Below are positions 1 to 10,164 of a stretch of 64,000 nucleotides of DNA, piece after piece. This DNA comes from Dreissena polymorpha (Eukaryota; Mollusca; Bivalvia; Myida; Dreissenidae): the NCBI RefSeq assembly GCF_020536995.1, contig NC_068359.1, positions 62,139,615 through 62,203,614 on the forward strand. Reading direction: 5' to 3'. Under the pieces are notes generated by a model, which did not search any database, was not told where the DNA came from, and saw only the letters and a program-made list of their open reading frames with translations. A program made the position numbers and the translations under genes. How positions within the stretch are numbered: the first letter of the stretch is position 1; every line of letters starts with the position of its first letter.

Positions 1-82
1 ATTACCAACCCTGGGGCACACCTAGGTCAAACATTCGGCGTGGGGATACGCGTCGGCCTCTGCCGCGCCATTTCTAGTTACA
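1..82 (-). repeat. Interspersed repeat, inverted relative to 54467-54548
   Basis: The first ~80 bases, reverse-complemented, align with 54467-54548, sharing the block GGCGCGGCAGAGGCCGACGC and flanks. Both are GC-rich islands in AT-rich DNA. This copy lies in a SLC25A11 intron and is cut by the window edge. The family was not recognised. Confidence 0.6.
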
Positions 83-154
83 CAATAATTTTCCAGAGCA
101 CCATCAATTAATACATTTTTCTATAACAACACAATAATGTTTCAGATCCCCTAC

Positions 155-245
155 CCTCCACAGCGTGGCGACCCCCTCCTCTGTACTGATCCTGTAGATG
201 GCGTTGAACACGTTCTTGTACCCTCTACGCTCTGCTACTGGGAGT
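155..245 (-). CDS. SLC25A11: SLC25A11 exon 6 (last one inside the window)
   Basis: Acceptor gttgcag, then LPVAERRGYKNVFNAIYR and STEEGVATLWR. Donor AGG|gtaggg, phase 0. The next expected residues (GCIPTMARA in vertebrates) must be encoded left of position 1. Confidence 0.93.
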
Positions 246-3200
246 CTGCAACAACAACAAGCAAATTTGTTGAATTGATATCCCCCGCCAATATGCTCTT
301 GGACACAAAAGTGTTATATTTGACACTCAAAAAAGCAATTTTTCAAGATACAAAGGGCCATAACTCCGTTACTAACAGATGGTGTACAATGCCATTTGGC
401 GTGCATCCTCCTCTTATCCATATATATACTCATACCAAGTTTCAATGAAATCCAGAAGGACAGACGGACGAACAGATGGACGGACAACGCCAAAACAACA
501 TCCCTCCGCCTATGGCGGGGGATAACAAGCCAACTAAACCATTCAATATTTGTTGGTTTCAAGAAACCTTCATATCCAACCAACTGTTTTCATACTCAGT
601 TTCATATTTTATATTTGATTTCATTTGAAGTTTGCTTTCCAACAGATGATTTAACAATATTGAATTCAAACAGATGTTGTAAAGCGAAGTACATAAGACA
701 TACAACAATACTTGTCATCATAGAGTTAAATCTTATTTGTCCCACCCCCAACCCAAAGAAAAAGTAATAATAACTGAGTCTGCAAATTAATTACAAAAGA
801 CCACATACAGCAAGGTCTTTTCAAAGCACCTAATGCCAAATTATTTATATTTCTGAATTTCAAAAAATCAACTCCAAACTCTTAATATAACGTCCCTTCT
901 TCAAATAAAAAAGAATCTTAGTTATGAATCAATAAATTACTTGTATGGTTATTTTTGTAACCTAAGTGAATAAAAAACGACACTTTTCAATGAGTAAATA
1001 TATTAATCAATTCAACCTCCTATTGTTTACCCAAAAATTAGCTTTCACTACCTTATTTTCTAGCTCCAAACCCGCTTAATAAACCATTACTGGTAAAACA
1101 ACCTCAGCTCACCTTCCATCAGCTGTCATACGGATGAGGGAGATCTCAGCGGGCGTACCAACGAAAGCAGCCAGACCCCCTGCAGTACAGCCTATCAGGG
1201 CCTTCATTGCAAAGTTGGGGTTCTTCCCCTCTCTGCAAGCCAGAATCATGACTGAGTTGCACTTTGAGAAAACAGGGCTAAATGCATGCGTATAAAGTGT
1301 TGTCCCAGATTAGCATTTGCAGTCCAAACAGGCTAATCAGGGATGGCACTTTCCACAGTGACTTTATTTTTTTTATTTAAAGAAGTCAAAAATCTAGTTT
1401 AAGCAGAAAGTGTTGTCTCATGTAAGCCTGTTGGACTACACAGGCTAGTCTGGGACCATACTTTACACACATATATTAAAACCCCTTTCACAGACCGAGA
1501 CACAGGATCAAATGTAGAACATTAAATGCACAAATATGATACCATAAGATACCACAGGGATCTCATTTTTATATTACATCAGGGTTGGAAAATGCTCTGG
1601 TCCTTACCCCAACCCCTCACACCCCCAACACACACAGGCTTGAACAAAACTCTTTATTATTCAATAGATCAAGTAGAGAGTTGAATGAAAGACAACTAAA
1701 AAACCCTCATTCCTCCAAGTTCCAAGAATATAAATTATGGTCCAAAAAAGAATATACATGTAATACCATCAAAGTGAAGACAATATTTTTGATGTCGTGG
1801 TGTCTTCTGCTTAATGCAAAACTGCAAAATGAGCAGGGTTCTGGGAAAATGGGCTAAATGCATGCAGGTTTTTTTCGTTCTTTGTGACCCGCCAAAAAAG
1901 GGCCCTTTCCCCTAGTATTTATTTTTCCCCCTCAGCAGGTGAATTTTTCCCTACATTTCATCCCCCCCCCCAATTTTTTTTTTGTTTTTAAACCTTTAAA
2001 TAATATATAAGTTAACCTAGTCCAGTGTAGAATAATTGCATATTCAAATTATCTGTTGCCTTGAATTTTTTTTAAAACAGTAAAATATGTTAAATTGATT
2101 ATTTAGGACTTTCCTCATTTTCCCCCAAAATCCGGTGTTTCGCGCAATTTTTTTCCCCTCAAGAAAGCCAGGCTCTTTCCCCCAAATCAGATAAAAAACC
2201 CTGGCATGTGTTAAGTGTTATTCAAGATGAGCTGGAGCTGTTCGTGCAAGCTAATCCAGTAAAGCACTTTCCAAAAACTGGATTTGAGTAGAGAAGAACA
2301 TTCCTTTAAACAAAACATTCCATAGAAGCTGAACATGTCGTTCCTGATTCCCTCGTGCAAACTGCACAGGCTAAATTTGGATGACACTTTAAGTCCATGC
2401 ATTAAGCCCAGTTTTCCAAAAAAGAGGCATAAATGTCAAGTTACATTGTTGCTGGTCTGTACTCACCTAGTGGCATACTCGAACATGGACGTGTAGAGAC
2501 CAAGTCTGGTCGTAGTGTAGGTCGCCTGGCGAAGCAGGCCTGCTGACAATCTGAATTAAATAAAAGCATTGAATAAAACAGGGCATGAAAATATAATTTT
2601 TAAGGCACTCACCCTGTTCAACAAGATCCGGTATTTTCCAAGCATTATAGAGAAGTTTTTAATCGTTCCATGTAAAAGTAGCATTGGTTTAATAAACAGT
2701 GTGTATTCTTCATGGTTTCTTTTATTGAATTTGACAGTACATGTACTTACATTATTGTAATTTTATTCAATAAAACAAGAGCTGTCTCCATAGGATTACA
2801 TATGCCCCCGATAAACGCTTTGATAGAAGTTATGAGCATTTTTCGACCTAAACGCGGACCCTAAGTTCAAGGTCAAGGTAAAAAGGGGTCAAAATTTGTG
2901 TGCGTATGGAAAGGCCTTGTCTATATACACATGCATACCAAATATGAAGGTTACATCTGAAGGGACATAGAAGTTATGAGCATTTTTCGAAACCTAAACA
3001 CAGATTTTGAAACCTAAACGCGGACCCTAAGTTCAAGGTCACAGGGGTCAAAATTTGTGTGCGTATGGAAAGGCCTTGTCTATATACACATGCATACCAA
3101 ATATGAGGGCTTTATCTCAAGGGACATAGAAGTTATGAGCATTTTTCGAAACACAAAAGCAGATTTCGAAACCTAAACGCGGACCCTAACTTCAAGGTAA

Positions 3201-6200
3201 AGGTCACACGGGTAAAATAATTTATGCGTATGGAACGGCCTTGTCCATATAAACATGCATACCAAATATGAAGGTTATATCTCAAGGGACATAGAAGTTA
3301 TGAGCATTTTTCGAAACCTAAACACAGATTTTGAAACCTAAACGCGGACCCTAAGTTCAAGGTCAAGGTCACAGGGGTCAAAATGTGTGTGCGTATGGAA
3401 AGGCCTTGTCCATATACACATGCATACCAAATATGAAGGCTTTATCTCAAGGGACATAGAAGTTATGAGCATTTTACGAAACCTCAACGCAGATTTCGAA
3501 ACCTAAACGCGGACCCTAACTTCCAGGTAAAGGTCACAGGGGTAAAAAAATGTGTGCGTATGGAAAGGCCTTGTCCATATACACATGCATACCAAATATG
3601 AAGGTTATATCTCAAGGGACATAGAAGTTATGAGTATTTTTCGAAACCTAAACGCAGATTTGGAAACCTACACGCGGACCCTAAGTTCAAGGTCAAGGTC
3701 ACAGGGGTAAAAAAAAATGTGCGTATGGAAAGGCCTTGTCCATATACACATGCATACCAAATATGAAGGTTATATCTCAAGGGACATAGATGTTATGAGC
3801 ATTTTTCGAAACCTTAACGAAGAGTGTGAAGGAAAGACGGGCAGACGGACGGACAGACACACAGTCCGATCACTATATGCCCCCTTTTCTTCGAAAGGGG
3901 GCATAAAAAACAAGTATACTAACTTATTTATTTAAAAGATGATCATATTTTCTTATGTATCATATACCTTTAAGATTATGATAAAAGCTGCTTGTTTTAT
4001 AGAAAATAGATCACAAAGCTTATGACCTACCCAGTATACACAGCCAGTACCCCCTCATTGGCAATGATGGATTTCAGGGCATGGAAACTCGTCTTGTATT
4101 GGCGCTTGGCTCCCCCTTCACCTGCAAAGCAAGCACCAGTCAGATACTTAGCTGTTCAAGTGAAATTTACATGAGGCGAAATAACATATTGTAACAGGGA
4201 AGCCAGTTTCATTATACCGGCTCCGCTAACCTTAGCATGTAAGCCTTTTCCTAGCCATTTGGGGGAAAAATGCTATTTTGGGATTGGAAAATGCCCAGAA
4301 TGGCTTTTATACTATCAGGGTTTTTTTTAGAAAAAGGGGAAGACGCTGGACGCTGGGTGAAAGGGGAAAATAGAGTGCGAAAGAGATATATTTGGGGAAA
4401 AAATAAAAACTGTTATAATCAATGTCTATAACTCATCTACTCTGATTTCAGGGTTTTTTCAACACTGTCTGCGCCTCCGGAAAATGAAGTCACTCCCAAA
4501 GCAAAAAACAAACGCCACATTCCCAATCAAATCTAGATGACACTTTTCCCAATTAAAATAAAGAAGTTTTCTGTCAAAATCATAAAAAAACGTTAACATA
4601 CACTATATTAATGACATTTAGAGTGACTTCCCTTTATCCATTACGTTACATAGCATGCGCTTAACGTTTTTTTTTGGTTGTGGGGGATGGGACGTTTGAC
4701 AATATTAAATTGAAATAGAATCATGAGACACATCTTTCTATTAAAAAAAAAGCTATGGGCCTTGAATTGATAGAGGAAAAGATTTGTAAACTAGGTATTT
4801 TTTCTACATGAGTCTATTTGAACTGTGCTCACATTTATACTAAAAGGAAAAGAGAGCACATTTAAAAGCCTGAAAGAGCATGTGCCAACATTTTGATGAA
4901 ATTTCAATTAGAAAGAGCTTTTGCACATTAACTGAATGCAAATCTTTATTTTGTCACGGAGGTTGTATCACTATAATTAATGGAGCCTCGTTCTGAGAAA
5001 ACTGGACTTATTGCATGTGAGCTTAGGTGACAATCCAGATGAGCATCTGCAGTCTGCGCAGGCTATTAAGTGACAAAACTTTCTACTTTTATGGATTGTT
5101 TGGTTTCAAAAATTTTAGCAAAAATCAAAATTTAGGACAGGTGCAAAGAGTTGACCAAGATGAGCTGTGTGGAAAGCACAGGTTTATTTGGGACGGCGCT
5201 TACAGCACATGCTTTAATCCCAGTTTTCCCCGAAAGAGGTTAAATTTTTAGCCTTAAAAGCTTACCACTGAGCTGCATTCTGTTCTTCACTAGATCCAGA
5301 GGCTGTACAAACAGTGTGGCTGCCATACTGAAAACAAACAAAGGAGCATTTGTTTGATATATAAGACACTTTGCAAAAAGAAATTGTTTCTCTCTTCGTA
5401 AAAGATTAACTGTGCAATACCGGATCATATTAGAGTCTATTTCTGGAAAGCTTGGCTTTATGCACGTGAGTAAAGTGTTGTCCCGGATTAGCCTGTGCAG
5501 TCTACACAGTCTAATCAAGAAAAACGATTTCCACATTGTGATCTGTGTTGTAGCCAGTCAATAATGTTTGACGATTATTTACAATGTACGGAATTTCCAC
5601 ATTAAATGTCAACAAGTCAGTGCTCCAGCCAGCTTTTCAAAATAGAGGGGAGCTTCCCCAAAAAGGGCACATTTCACTCGTAATTTTGGAAAATAGGGCA
5701 TTTGGTTATACATATACTTAAGTATATACTTAGGTTATACTATATACTTATTAATTGTAAACACTAGTGCATTGGATGACCACCAATTGAATGCTGTTTC
5801 TCATTTTGTGTAATGAAATTAAAATAAATATATTACTATCTACATTGGCGCTAAGGAAAACAACTTAGTAGCCAATTTCCTAACCGACTTGGGCTAGCAT
5901 CCGACTACATGTACACGCATTAGAGATATGTAGATATCATATTTCTTTCCGGTGTGGGAGGGGGGGGGGATTTTGATGTTTTTTATCATCTATCATCATT
6001 GAACTGCATGTTAATCTTTCAGGTTCCAGTTTCAGCATCAGTGGCCTTTAAGAAGAAAACGAAATGAAGAAAACATTAAATAAATTCAGGGGTTTCACTG
6101 GGTCAAAAAAACGTTGTGACTGTCACTACTAAAATTACTTGCTTTAAGTAGCTTTGAGCCAATGTTTGTCCACAATAATAATATTAATTAAAACAAAAAT

Positions 6201-8443
6201 CTATATTGACAAATTTAAAGTCTAAACAATGATCAATGTCATTTTCACCATGAAGTAGCATCCAGTCTGGAGATTAAAATGAAACATTGTTATTGTTAAC
6301 AGGGATCATATTTTCCCGCAACATCAATCGGTCCGGATATAAATGGGGAAAGGTATCCGAAAATGTATATCCGATATCATGACAAATTACGTTAAAATAT
6401 AAACCATTGATTTTGCCATTCATGACGGTGGTATAATACATGTACAAGTAAAATTCTTTAGGCATTTTTTTAACGGAATGATTTTTCTCAACTGGTTTTA
6501 TCATTTGTTATTTCATTGTTGTTTCGTGTGCTGCTTTATCAGACTTTTTTCATCGTTGTCAACATTATTAATCTGTGTAAGTCTATACCGATGTTTTAAA
6601 TTGTTGTCGACTCGATAATAGCTTACAAACATGCACTGAACCAAACAAATGTCTGTGCGTAGGTTGGCTACTGACAACAACAAACCAAATAATTAAGAAA
6701 TAATTTGTTGTCAAATAACCCACAGCCGATAGTTTAGATGCGTAGGGATTTAATCACAAGAGCGAAGCATTTGAAACCACGCATATAATTTTCCGGTCGT
6801 GAGTTATTCAACAACAAAGTATAAAGTACACGAATGATTTCGATTCTAACACGGTTTTACTAAAGATTTATTCAATGTATATTATTTTTCTTGTGTACTA
6901 TTTTAAGTGAAGTTCCGCCCATAAAAATAACTTTCGGCTGTTCTGTCGATCAGATCCGCGACTTTCATTCATAAATATATTACCAGATTATTACGCTGGT
7001 GGAAAATGTATCAGCATGTTTTGTTTAGTTACAGCGCATGCATTCAGACGCGTCTTTTCGGATGCGTCTTTAATCCGCTGTTCACAAGTTTTTGATTATT
7101 GGTCTGACGTGCAATAAACCGGTCCTGACAGGTTTAGAGACTGCAGCGAATTATCACACCTAATCGAGATAAGAATGTCATTAGGGTGTGTTAGCATGTA
7201 CACTGTGTAATCGATTTCATGACATGGGAATTTTAATATCAAGGCAAACAGAATCGGACCGACTGTTTGGGATTTTCAATCGGTCTTTCATGACCCCAAT
7301 CGGTCTAGGACCGACAAAACCGAAAAAAATATGATCCCTGATTGTTAATAATAGTATATATTTATTTCACAACATGTTATTTCAACTAATGTCAACAACG
7401 TTGACAGTTTTGTTAGGTCACGAAAATATATGACAATATCAACATTTTTTTCTTGCAGAGTGATAAATCCTCCTTTCAAACAAGTTCTTAATTTGTAGAA
7501 ATAACAACTGTCTGCCCCTATTCATTTTAAAATTCATCATGATTGAGGACAGTGTTTTAAAGTTCAGAAATAAAATCCAAACACAAATATGTTTCCATTC
7601 AGTAATTTGGGACTTAAAAAATAACCGCATATTCGCATTAAAAAAGATGATTAATTTTCAAAGGTTAATAGGTATTTTGAATTAAAAATCACTATTTTTG
7701 CAAACAAAAAATTTTAGCCAAAGAATTCAGAAGTTTAAAAAAATCAATAGTGCTGAGTTTGATTTCATTCAGTGTGATTGTGCCTAACCAAGCGTGACCT
7801 CTGAGATAATCTTTCACAGCATGTTACTATCGTCTGCAACAAAAGACTAATTAGTGATCTGATAACAAACCATGCCCTTGGGGCTGGTTTGTTCACAATG
7901 TGTATACTTAATAGTAATAATACACCCCAGGCAGTCATGGGTGTTATCTGAGTATTCATGTCGATGTTTCTGGCGATTTATACGGCATGAAAGCAGGAAT
8001 TTAGAGATCAAAAGTGCATTTGACAGAAAAATAGAGGGGCGCTTTTTAAGTGGGCAAAATTTGGAGGGGCTCAGCGCCCCTTTATTTATTGCTAGCTGGA
8101 GCACTGTTGAAACATTGTGTAGTATTTAAGGGTCTATGCTTTACAAAATGATGCATATGGACTCAGAGCCGTAACAGCAAAAATTATCAAAGGCTCTGGG
8201 ACTCGAAGTTCTTTTATATGGACTAGAGCTAGAGGAGGTGGGGAATGAGAAACAAAAGGTTAAACGATAAACTTCACGAATGTCGTAAATCTCAAACACG
8301 CGTATTTGCAAAAAACTTCATTAACAAAGAAACAACATAAATGAAACAAAACCGCATAACTACCCTGCGCAACCACCAAAAAGAAACTTAATATATTTCG
8401 GAATTTGGGCAGGCTTTTTAGCATTTTCACTGGAGGCCGCCAT
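155..8443 (-). CDS. SLC25A11: Mitochondrial 2-oxoglutarate/malate carrier (5' six coding exons, 3' end off window)
   Basis: An inner-membrane carrier that exchanges 2-oxoglutarate for malate, as in the malate-aspartate shuttle (family knowledge). Six exons read in order on the minus strand: 8364-8443, 5266-5327, 4031-4121, 2467-2550, 1113-1232 and 155-245. All introns are GT-AG and all phases match, giving 176 codons. The product starts MAASSENAKK, passes FLFGGCAG into MAATLFVQPLDLVKNRMQ, then YKTSFHALKSI, LRQATYTTTRLG, AFVGTPAE, LIRMTADGR and RRGYKNVFNAI. These match my memory of vertebrate SLC25A11 almost residue for residue. The carrier signature P-x-D/E-x-x-K/R appears in repeat 1 (PLDLVK) and in degenerate form in repeat 2 (PAEISLIR). 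The family length is about 314 residues, so the last 45 percent lies left of position 1. The gene is head-to-head with the SLC22 gene, 4.75 kb apart. The introns are loaded with transposon relics but the coding exons are clean. Very sure. Confidence 0.96.
292..533 (+). repeat. Mollusc interspersed repeat with GGACGGAC tail
   Basis: It contains 'caaagggccataactccg' and ends in an imperfect GACGGACG run before a short AC-rich stretch. This layout is common to bivalve repeats and resembles the ends of the elements at 2777-3908 and 55340-55755. It is intronic in SLC25A11. The rest of this intron, 534-1112, shows nothing I can name. Confidence 0.55.
1113..1232 (-). CDS. SLC25A11: SLC25A11 exon 5
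   Basis: Acceptor cttgcag, then REGKNPNFAMKALIGC, AFVGTPAE and LIRMTADGR: helix 3 and the second carrier signature. Donor AG|gtgagc, phase 2. Confidence 0.95.
1251..1497. mobile_element. Palindromic MITE-A copy (diverged)
   Basis: It has the end motif 'gagaaaacagggcta', the arm 'agtgttgtcccagattagc', the mirrored arms in the second half and the central 'aaagaagtcaaaaatctag'. Family structure: outer inverted arms of ~70 bp and a second inner inverted pair, total ~260 bp. Intronic. 1498-1835 shows nothing else. Confidence 0.75.
1836..2421. mobile_element. Palindromic MITE-A copy split by a hAT-like insertion
   Basis: The left end 'ctgggaaaatgggctaaatg' and the right end 'ctaaatttggatgacactt' to 'gcccagttttcc' belong to one MITE-A copy. 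It is interrupted at its GCATG by the element at 1865-2203, after which it resumes with 'gcatgtgttaagtg'. Confidence 0.72.
1865..2203. mobile_element. Non-autonomous hAT-like element nested in MITE-A
   Basis: 339 bp. Ends are CAGGTTTTTTTCG and, on the other strand, CAGGGTTTTTTATC. The 5 bp duplication GCATG lies at 1860-1864 and 2204-2208. No ORF; it holds C-rich and T-rich runs ('ttttcccc' blocks). A 5 bp target duplication with CAGGG ends fits the hAT5 type, but superfamily assignment without a transposase is inference. Confidence 0.65.
2467..2550 (-). CDS. SLC25A11: SLC25A11 exon 4
   Basis: Acceptor attcag, then LSAGLLRQATYTTTRLG and LYTSMFEYAT (helix 2), strongly conserved in this carrier. 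Donor AG|gtgagt, phase 2. Confidence 0.95.
   Translation of the reverse strand: MVSRPASPGDLHYDQTWSLHVHVRVCH
2777..3908 (+). repeat. Mollusc tandem-core repeat, ~165 bp units
   Basis: It begins 'aacaagagctgtctccatag' and ends 'gaaagggggcataa'. The core is about six to seven units of ~165 bp, each with 'agttatgagcatttttcg', 'cctaaacgcggaccctaag' and 'caaatatgaaggttatatc'. Spacing between units after the first two is 160-166 bp. A short GACGGACGGAC stretch follows the array. It fills the intron between SLC25A11 exons 4 and 3. Non-coding; short ORFs there are chance. Confidence 0.75.
4031..4121 (-). CDS. SLC25A11: SLC25A11 exon 3
   Basis: Acceptor tgcag, then GEGGAKRQYKTSFHALKSI and IANEGVLAVYTG: matrix helix and loop of the first carrier repeat. 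Donor GG|gtaggt, phase 2. Confidence 0.95.
4122..4985. other. Intron, AT-rich, no clear feature
   Basis: SLC25A11 intron between exons 3 and 2. Two direct copies of the end-like motif CAGGGTTTTTT at about 4315 and 4451 resemble the terminus of the element at 1865-2203, but no matching opposite end was found. Confidence 0.4.
4986..5243. mobile_element. Palindromic MITE-A copy (diverged)
   Basis: Left end 'gcctcgttctgagaaaactg', right end 'aatcccagttttccccgaaa', with worn internal arms. It ends 22 bp from SLC25A11 exon 2. Confidence 0.75.
5266..5327 (-). CDS. SLC25A11: SLC25A11 exon 2
   Basis: The acceptor tttcag precedes T-ATG-GCA. The exon encodes MAATLFVQPLDLVKNRMQLS with the first carrier signature PLDLVK. 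It ends with donor G|gtaag, phase 1. Confidence 0.95.
5442..5540. mobile_element. MITE-A half copy
   Basis: Only the first half is recognisable: 'taaagtgttgtcccggatta', then 'ctgtgcagtctacacag'. The second half is missing. Confidence 0.6.
5618..8106. mobile_element. Possible 2.5 kb TIR element (hAT-like ends), gutted
   Basis: The left end CAGTGCTCCAGCCAGC at 5618 and the inverted right end GCTAGCTGGAGCACTG ending at 8106 form 16 bp inverted repeats with one mismatch. Both ends continue with similar G-rich subterminal DNA ('agaggggagcttcccc', 'gaggggctcagcgcccc'). No transposase ORF and no target duplication were seen, so these could also be ends of two separate copies. It contains the element at 6300-7340. 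It lies in SLC25A11 intron 1. Confidence 0.4.
6300..7340. mobile_element. Non-autonomous hAT element, 1041 bp
   Basis: Terminal inverted repeats CAGGGATCATATTTT at 6300 and its exact complement ending at 7340. The perfect 8 bp target duplication ATTGTTAA lies at 6292-6299 and 7341-7348. Subterminal 'aatcggtc' motifs occur near both ends. No transposase ORF, so it must have been moved in trans. CAGGG ends with 8 bp duplications are typical of hAT. Confidence 0.82.
8364..8443 (-). CDS. SLC25A11: SLC25A11 exon 1 (start codon)
   Basis: ATG at 8443-8441. It encodes a short variable leader, then KYIKFLFGGCAG, the start of transmembrane helix 1. The donor GG|gtagtt leaves phase 2. No ATG further upstream is needed, because the leader length matches the family. 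Confidence 0.93.
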
Positions 8444-8556
8444 CTTTAATCAGGTGGTGACCTTGACATTGTCAAAGCGTAAATTGCAAAGCGTAACGGC
8501 TCGGAACATATCGGAATAATCCGTAAAAGTGGCCAATGTGATAATAGTGTGGGTCA

Positions 8557-9413
8557 TTAAGGTAGTGCACCTCTAATGATTTCCCGCGATTTCTTCGAAG
8601 GTTGAAGAGCCTACTATTAGGTGCCGTAGCCTAGTGGTTAAGGCGATAGACTAGAAATCTTTTGGGATATTCCCGCGCAGGTTCGAATCCTGCCGACGAC
8701 GTATACTTTTTTGCGACGCGTTTTATTTATTTTCTAACGTAATTTGATTTAATATGGCATATAAGCTATATTTATTGTTAAATATGTTGCAATTTTTATG
8801 CACATTTTTCAATTATTAAAATTAAAACAACGTTACGGCGAAATTGGGTGATTTACTGTTGAAAATACGAACCATGCATGTTGCATTTTTATTTTTATTT
8901 CAAAAAGTAAACGGTAAATCTGTCTAGTTCTTGGTATTTTTGCTGTATATAGTGTTTCTATAAAAACAAAGTTTAAAATATGACTTAAATGATACTATTT
9001 TGAATTTTATGACACTTTGTTTTTAACCGACCCAATTTTTACTTGGCTGAAATCACTTACATTTCATGGTGCTCTTCCATAGATAAAAATTTGTAAAAAA
9101 TAAATGTCTGTAAAAGAATACTTATTTCATCTTGTTTAAACTTCAAACACCTTTACAGCATCTGTACACACCAACTGCATGCCCATATTTGGAAATTTGA
9201 ATGAATTATGGAACTTTTATATACCCCAGGGGTGAAAATAAACTGGACAAAAGCCGAGCGTGGGGGTGGTTTTGAAAAAATCGGTATATTTTTTAAAAAG
9301 AATGGAAAGCCTACCTACAAATTTGCATGTAGTTCAGTGAAATGATGCTGATTAAGAAAATAATTAATTAGATTATATTTGGATATGTGCCCATTAGAGG
9401 TGCACTACCTTAA
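8557..9413. mobile_element. TTAA-bounded TIR element carrying a tRNA-Ser-like module
   Basis: Inverted ends TTAAGGTAGTGCACCTCTAA at 8557 and its complement ending at 9413 (about 22 bp arms including the TTAA). The element is 857 bp, AT-rich inside, with no transposase ORF. Ninety bases in lies a tRNA-Ser-like sequence. It sits just upstream of SLC25A11 exon 1 and shares its right TTAA with the next element. Confidence 0.75.
8620..8701 (+). tRNA. tRNA-Ser(AGA)-like sequence, probably a pseudogene or captured module
   Basis: A class II tRNA shape is visible. The D arm 'gcctagtggttaaggc' matches box A, the anticodon loop is CTAGAAA (anticodon AGA), a variable arm 'gggatattccc' follows, then the T arm 'gcaggttcgaatcctgc' with a perfect box B. 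The acceptor arm (8620-8626 against 8694-8700) has two mismatches and a wobble, and the anticodon stem has one mismatch. It lies inside a TIR element, so a working tRNA gene is less likely than a relic. Confidence 0.5.
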
Positions 9414-9926
9414 AGGGGCCTTTTCACAGAAATTGGCATGTTTTGAAGTTTGTCATTAAACGCTTTATATTGATAAATGTAAACATTGGATCTAAAAAGC
9501 CCCAGTAAAAAATCAAGAATAAAATTTAAAAAATGAAATAAAAGTAGCCGGAAGCAGGGCTCGACCAGTGACCCCCGGAGTCCTGGAGTAAAAACCAATT
9601 AGACCGCTCGGCCATCCTGCCAAGTATCTATAATAGACGTATTTTATACATTATATAATTTAAGCAATCTTCCTAGTTTCATAAAATTAAACGACAACAA
9701 CAGAACTCTCCAAATTATTCAATCGTTTCGCGTTGCAACGCTTTATAATTTTCAGGTTTTTAAATCGTCAAAAGATGCATATAATGGCTATATTAGACCA
9801 TGGTAAATGTTCAGCATTACTGTTTTATCACAGATATCATAACTAAAACGAAAATTTGCGAATCTGAAAGAACTTTTTTCAATTTTGTCAATTTACCAAA
9901 ACGTGAAAAGATCCATTTTTATTAAT
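9410..9926 (-). mobile_element. TTAA element with TTAAAGGGGCC end and tRNA-Leu-like module
   Basis: The left end TTAAAGGGGCCTTTTCACAG shares its TTAA with the preceding element. The right end is worn ('accaaaacgtgaaaagatcc'). On the minus strand at about 9550-9625 there is a tRNA-Leu-like stretch with box A 'ggccgagcggtcta' and box B 'ggtcgagccct'. Same family as 23628-24039 and 43394-43915. Confidence 0.7.
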
Positions 9927-9987
9927 TATCGTTTGCAAATCAATTGGCGTAAACTGGTCACGTGACTGACAAAGCGGGTACAAAGTA

Positions 9988-10164
9988 TGCATACACATTC
10001 TGTCCAGTAAGCGCAGTGGTAAGGTACACGCACTTCTCGCCTATTTGACTCTGATTCAATCCCTGTTCCCGCAAGCATGTGAGTTTCACCGGTGGGCACC
10101 ATACCAAGACGGGTGGGGTTTCCTATTGATATATCACTCCCCCCCCCCACCCCCCCCCCCCCCC
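9988..10164 (+). mobile_element. tRNA-derived SINE ending in a poly-C tract
   Basis: Box A-like 'tagcgcagtggtaaggt'-type head (here 'aagcgcagtggtaaggtaca'), then 'gactctgattcaatccc' as box B. A body 'gtttcaccggtgggcacc' follows and an imperfect C tract at 10139-10164. The head and body layout is that of a Pol III SINE. Family name not known to me. Confidence 0.6.

Noticed and set aside
1585-1857. 90-residue plus-strand ORF in a SLC25A11 intron
   Set aside because: Composition is driven by intronic sequence and it runs into MITE-A; no domain.
8620-8701. A working tRNA-Ser gene
   Set aside because: Mismatches in the acceptor and anticodon stems and its place inside a TIR element make a relic more likely; kept only as tRNA-like.
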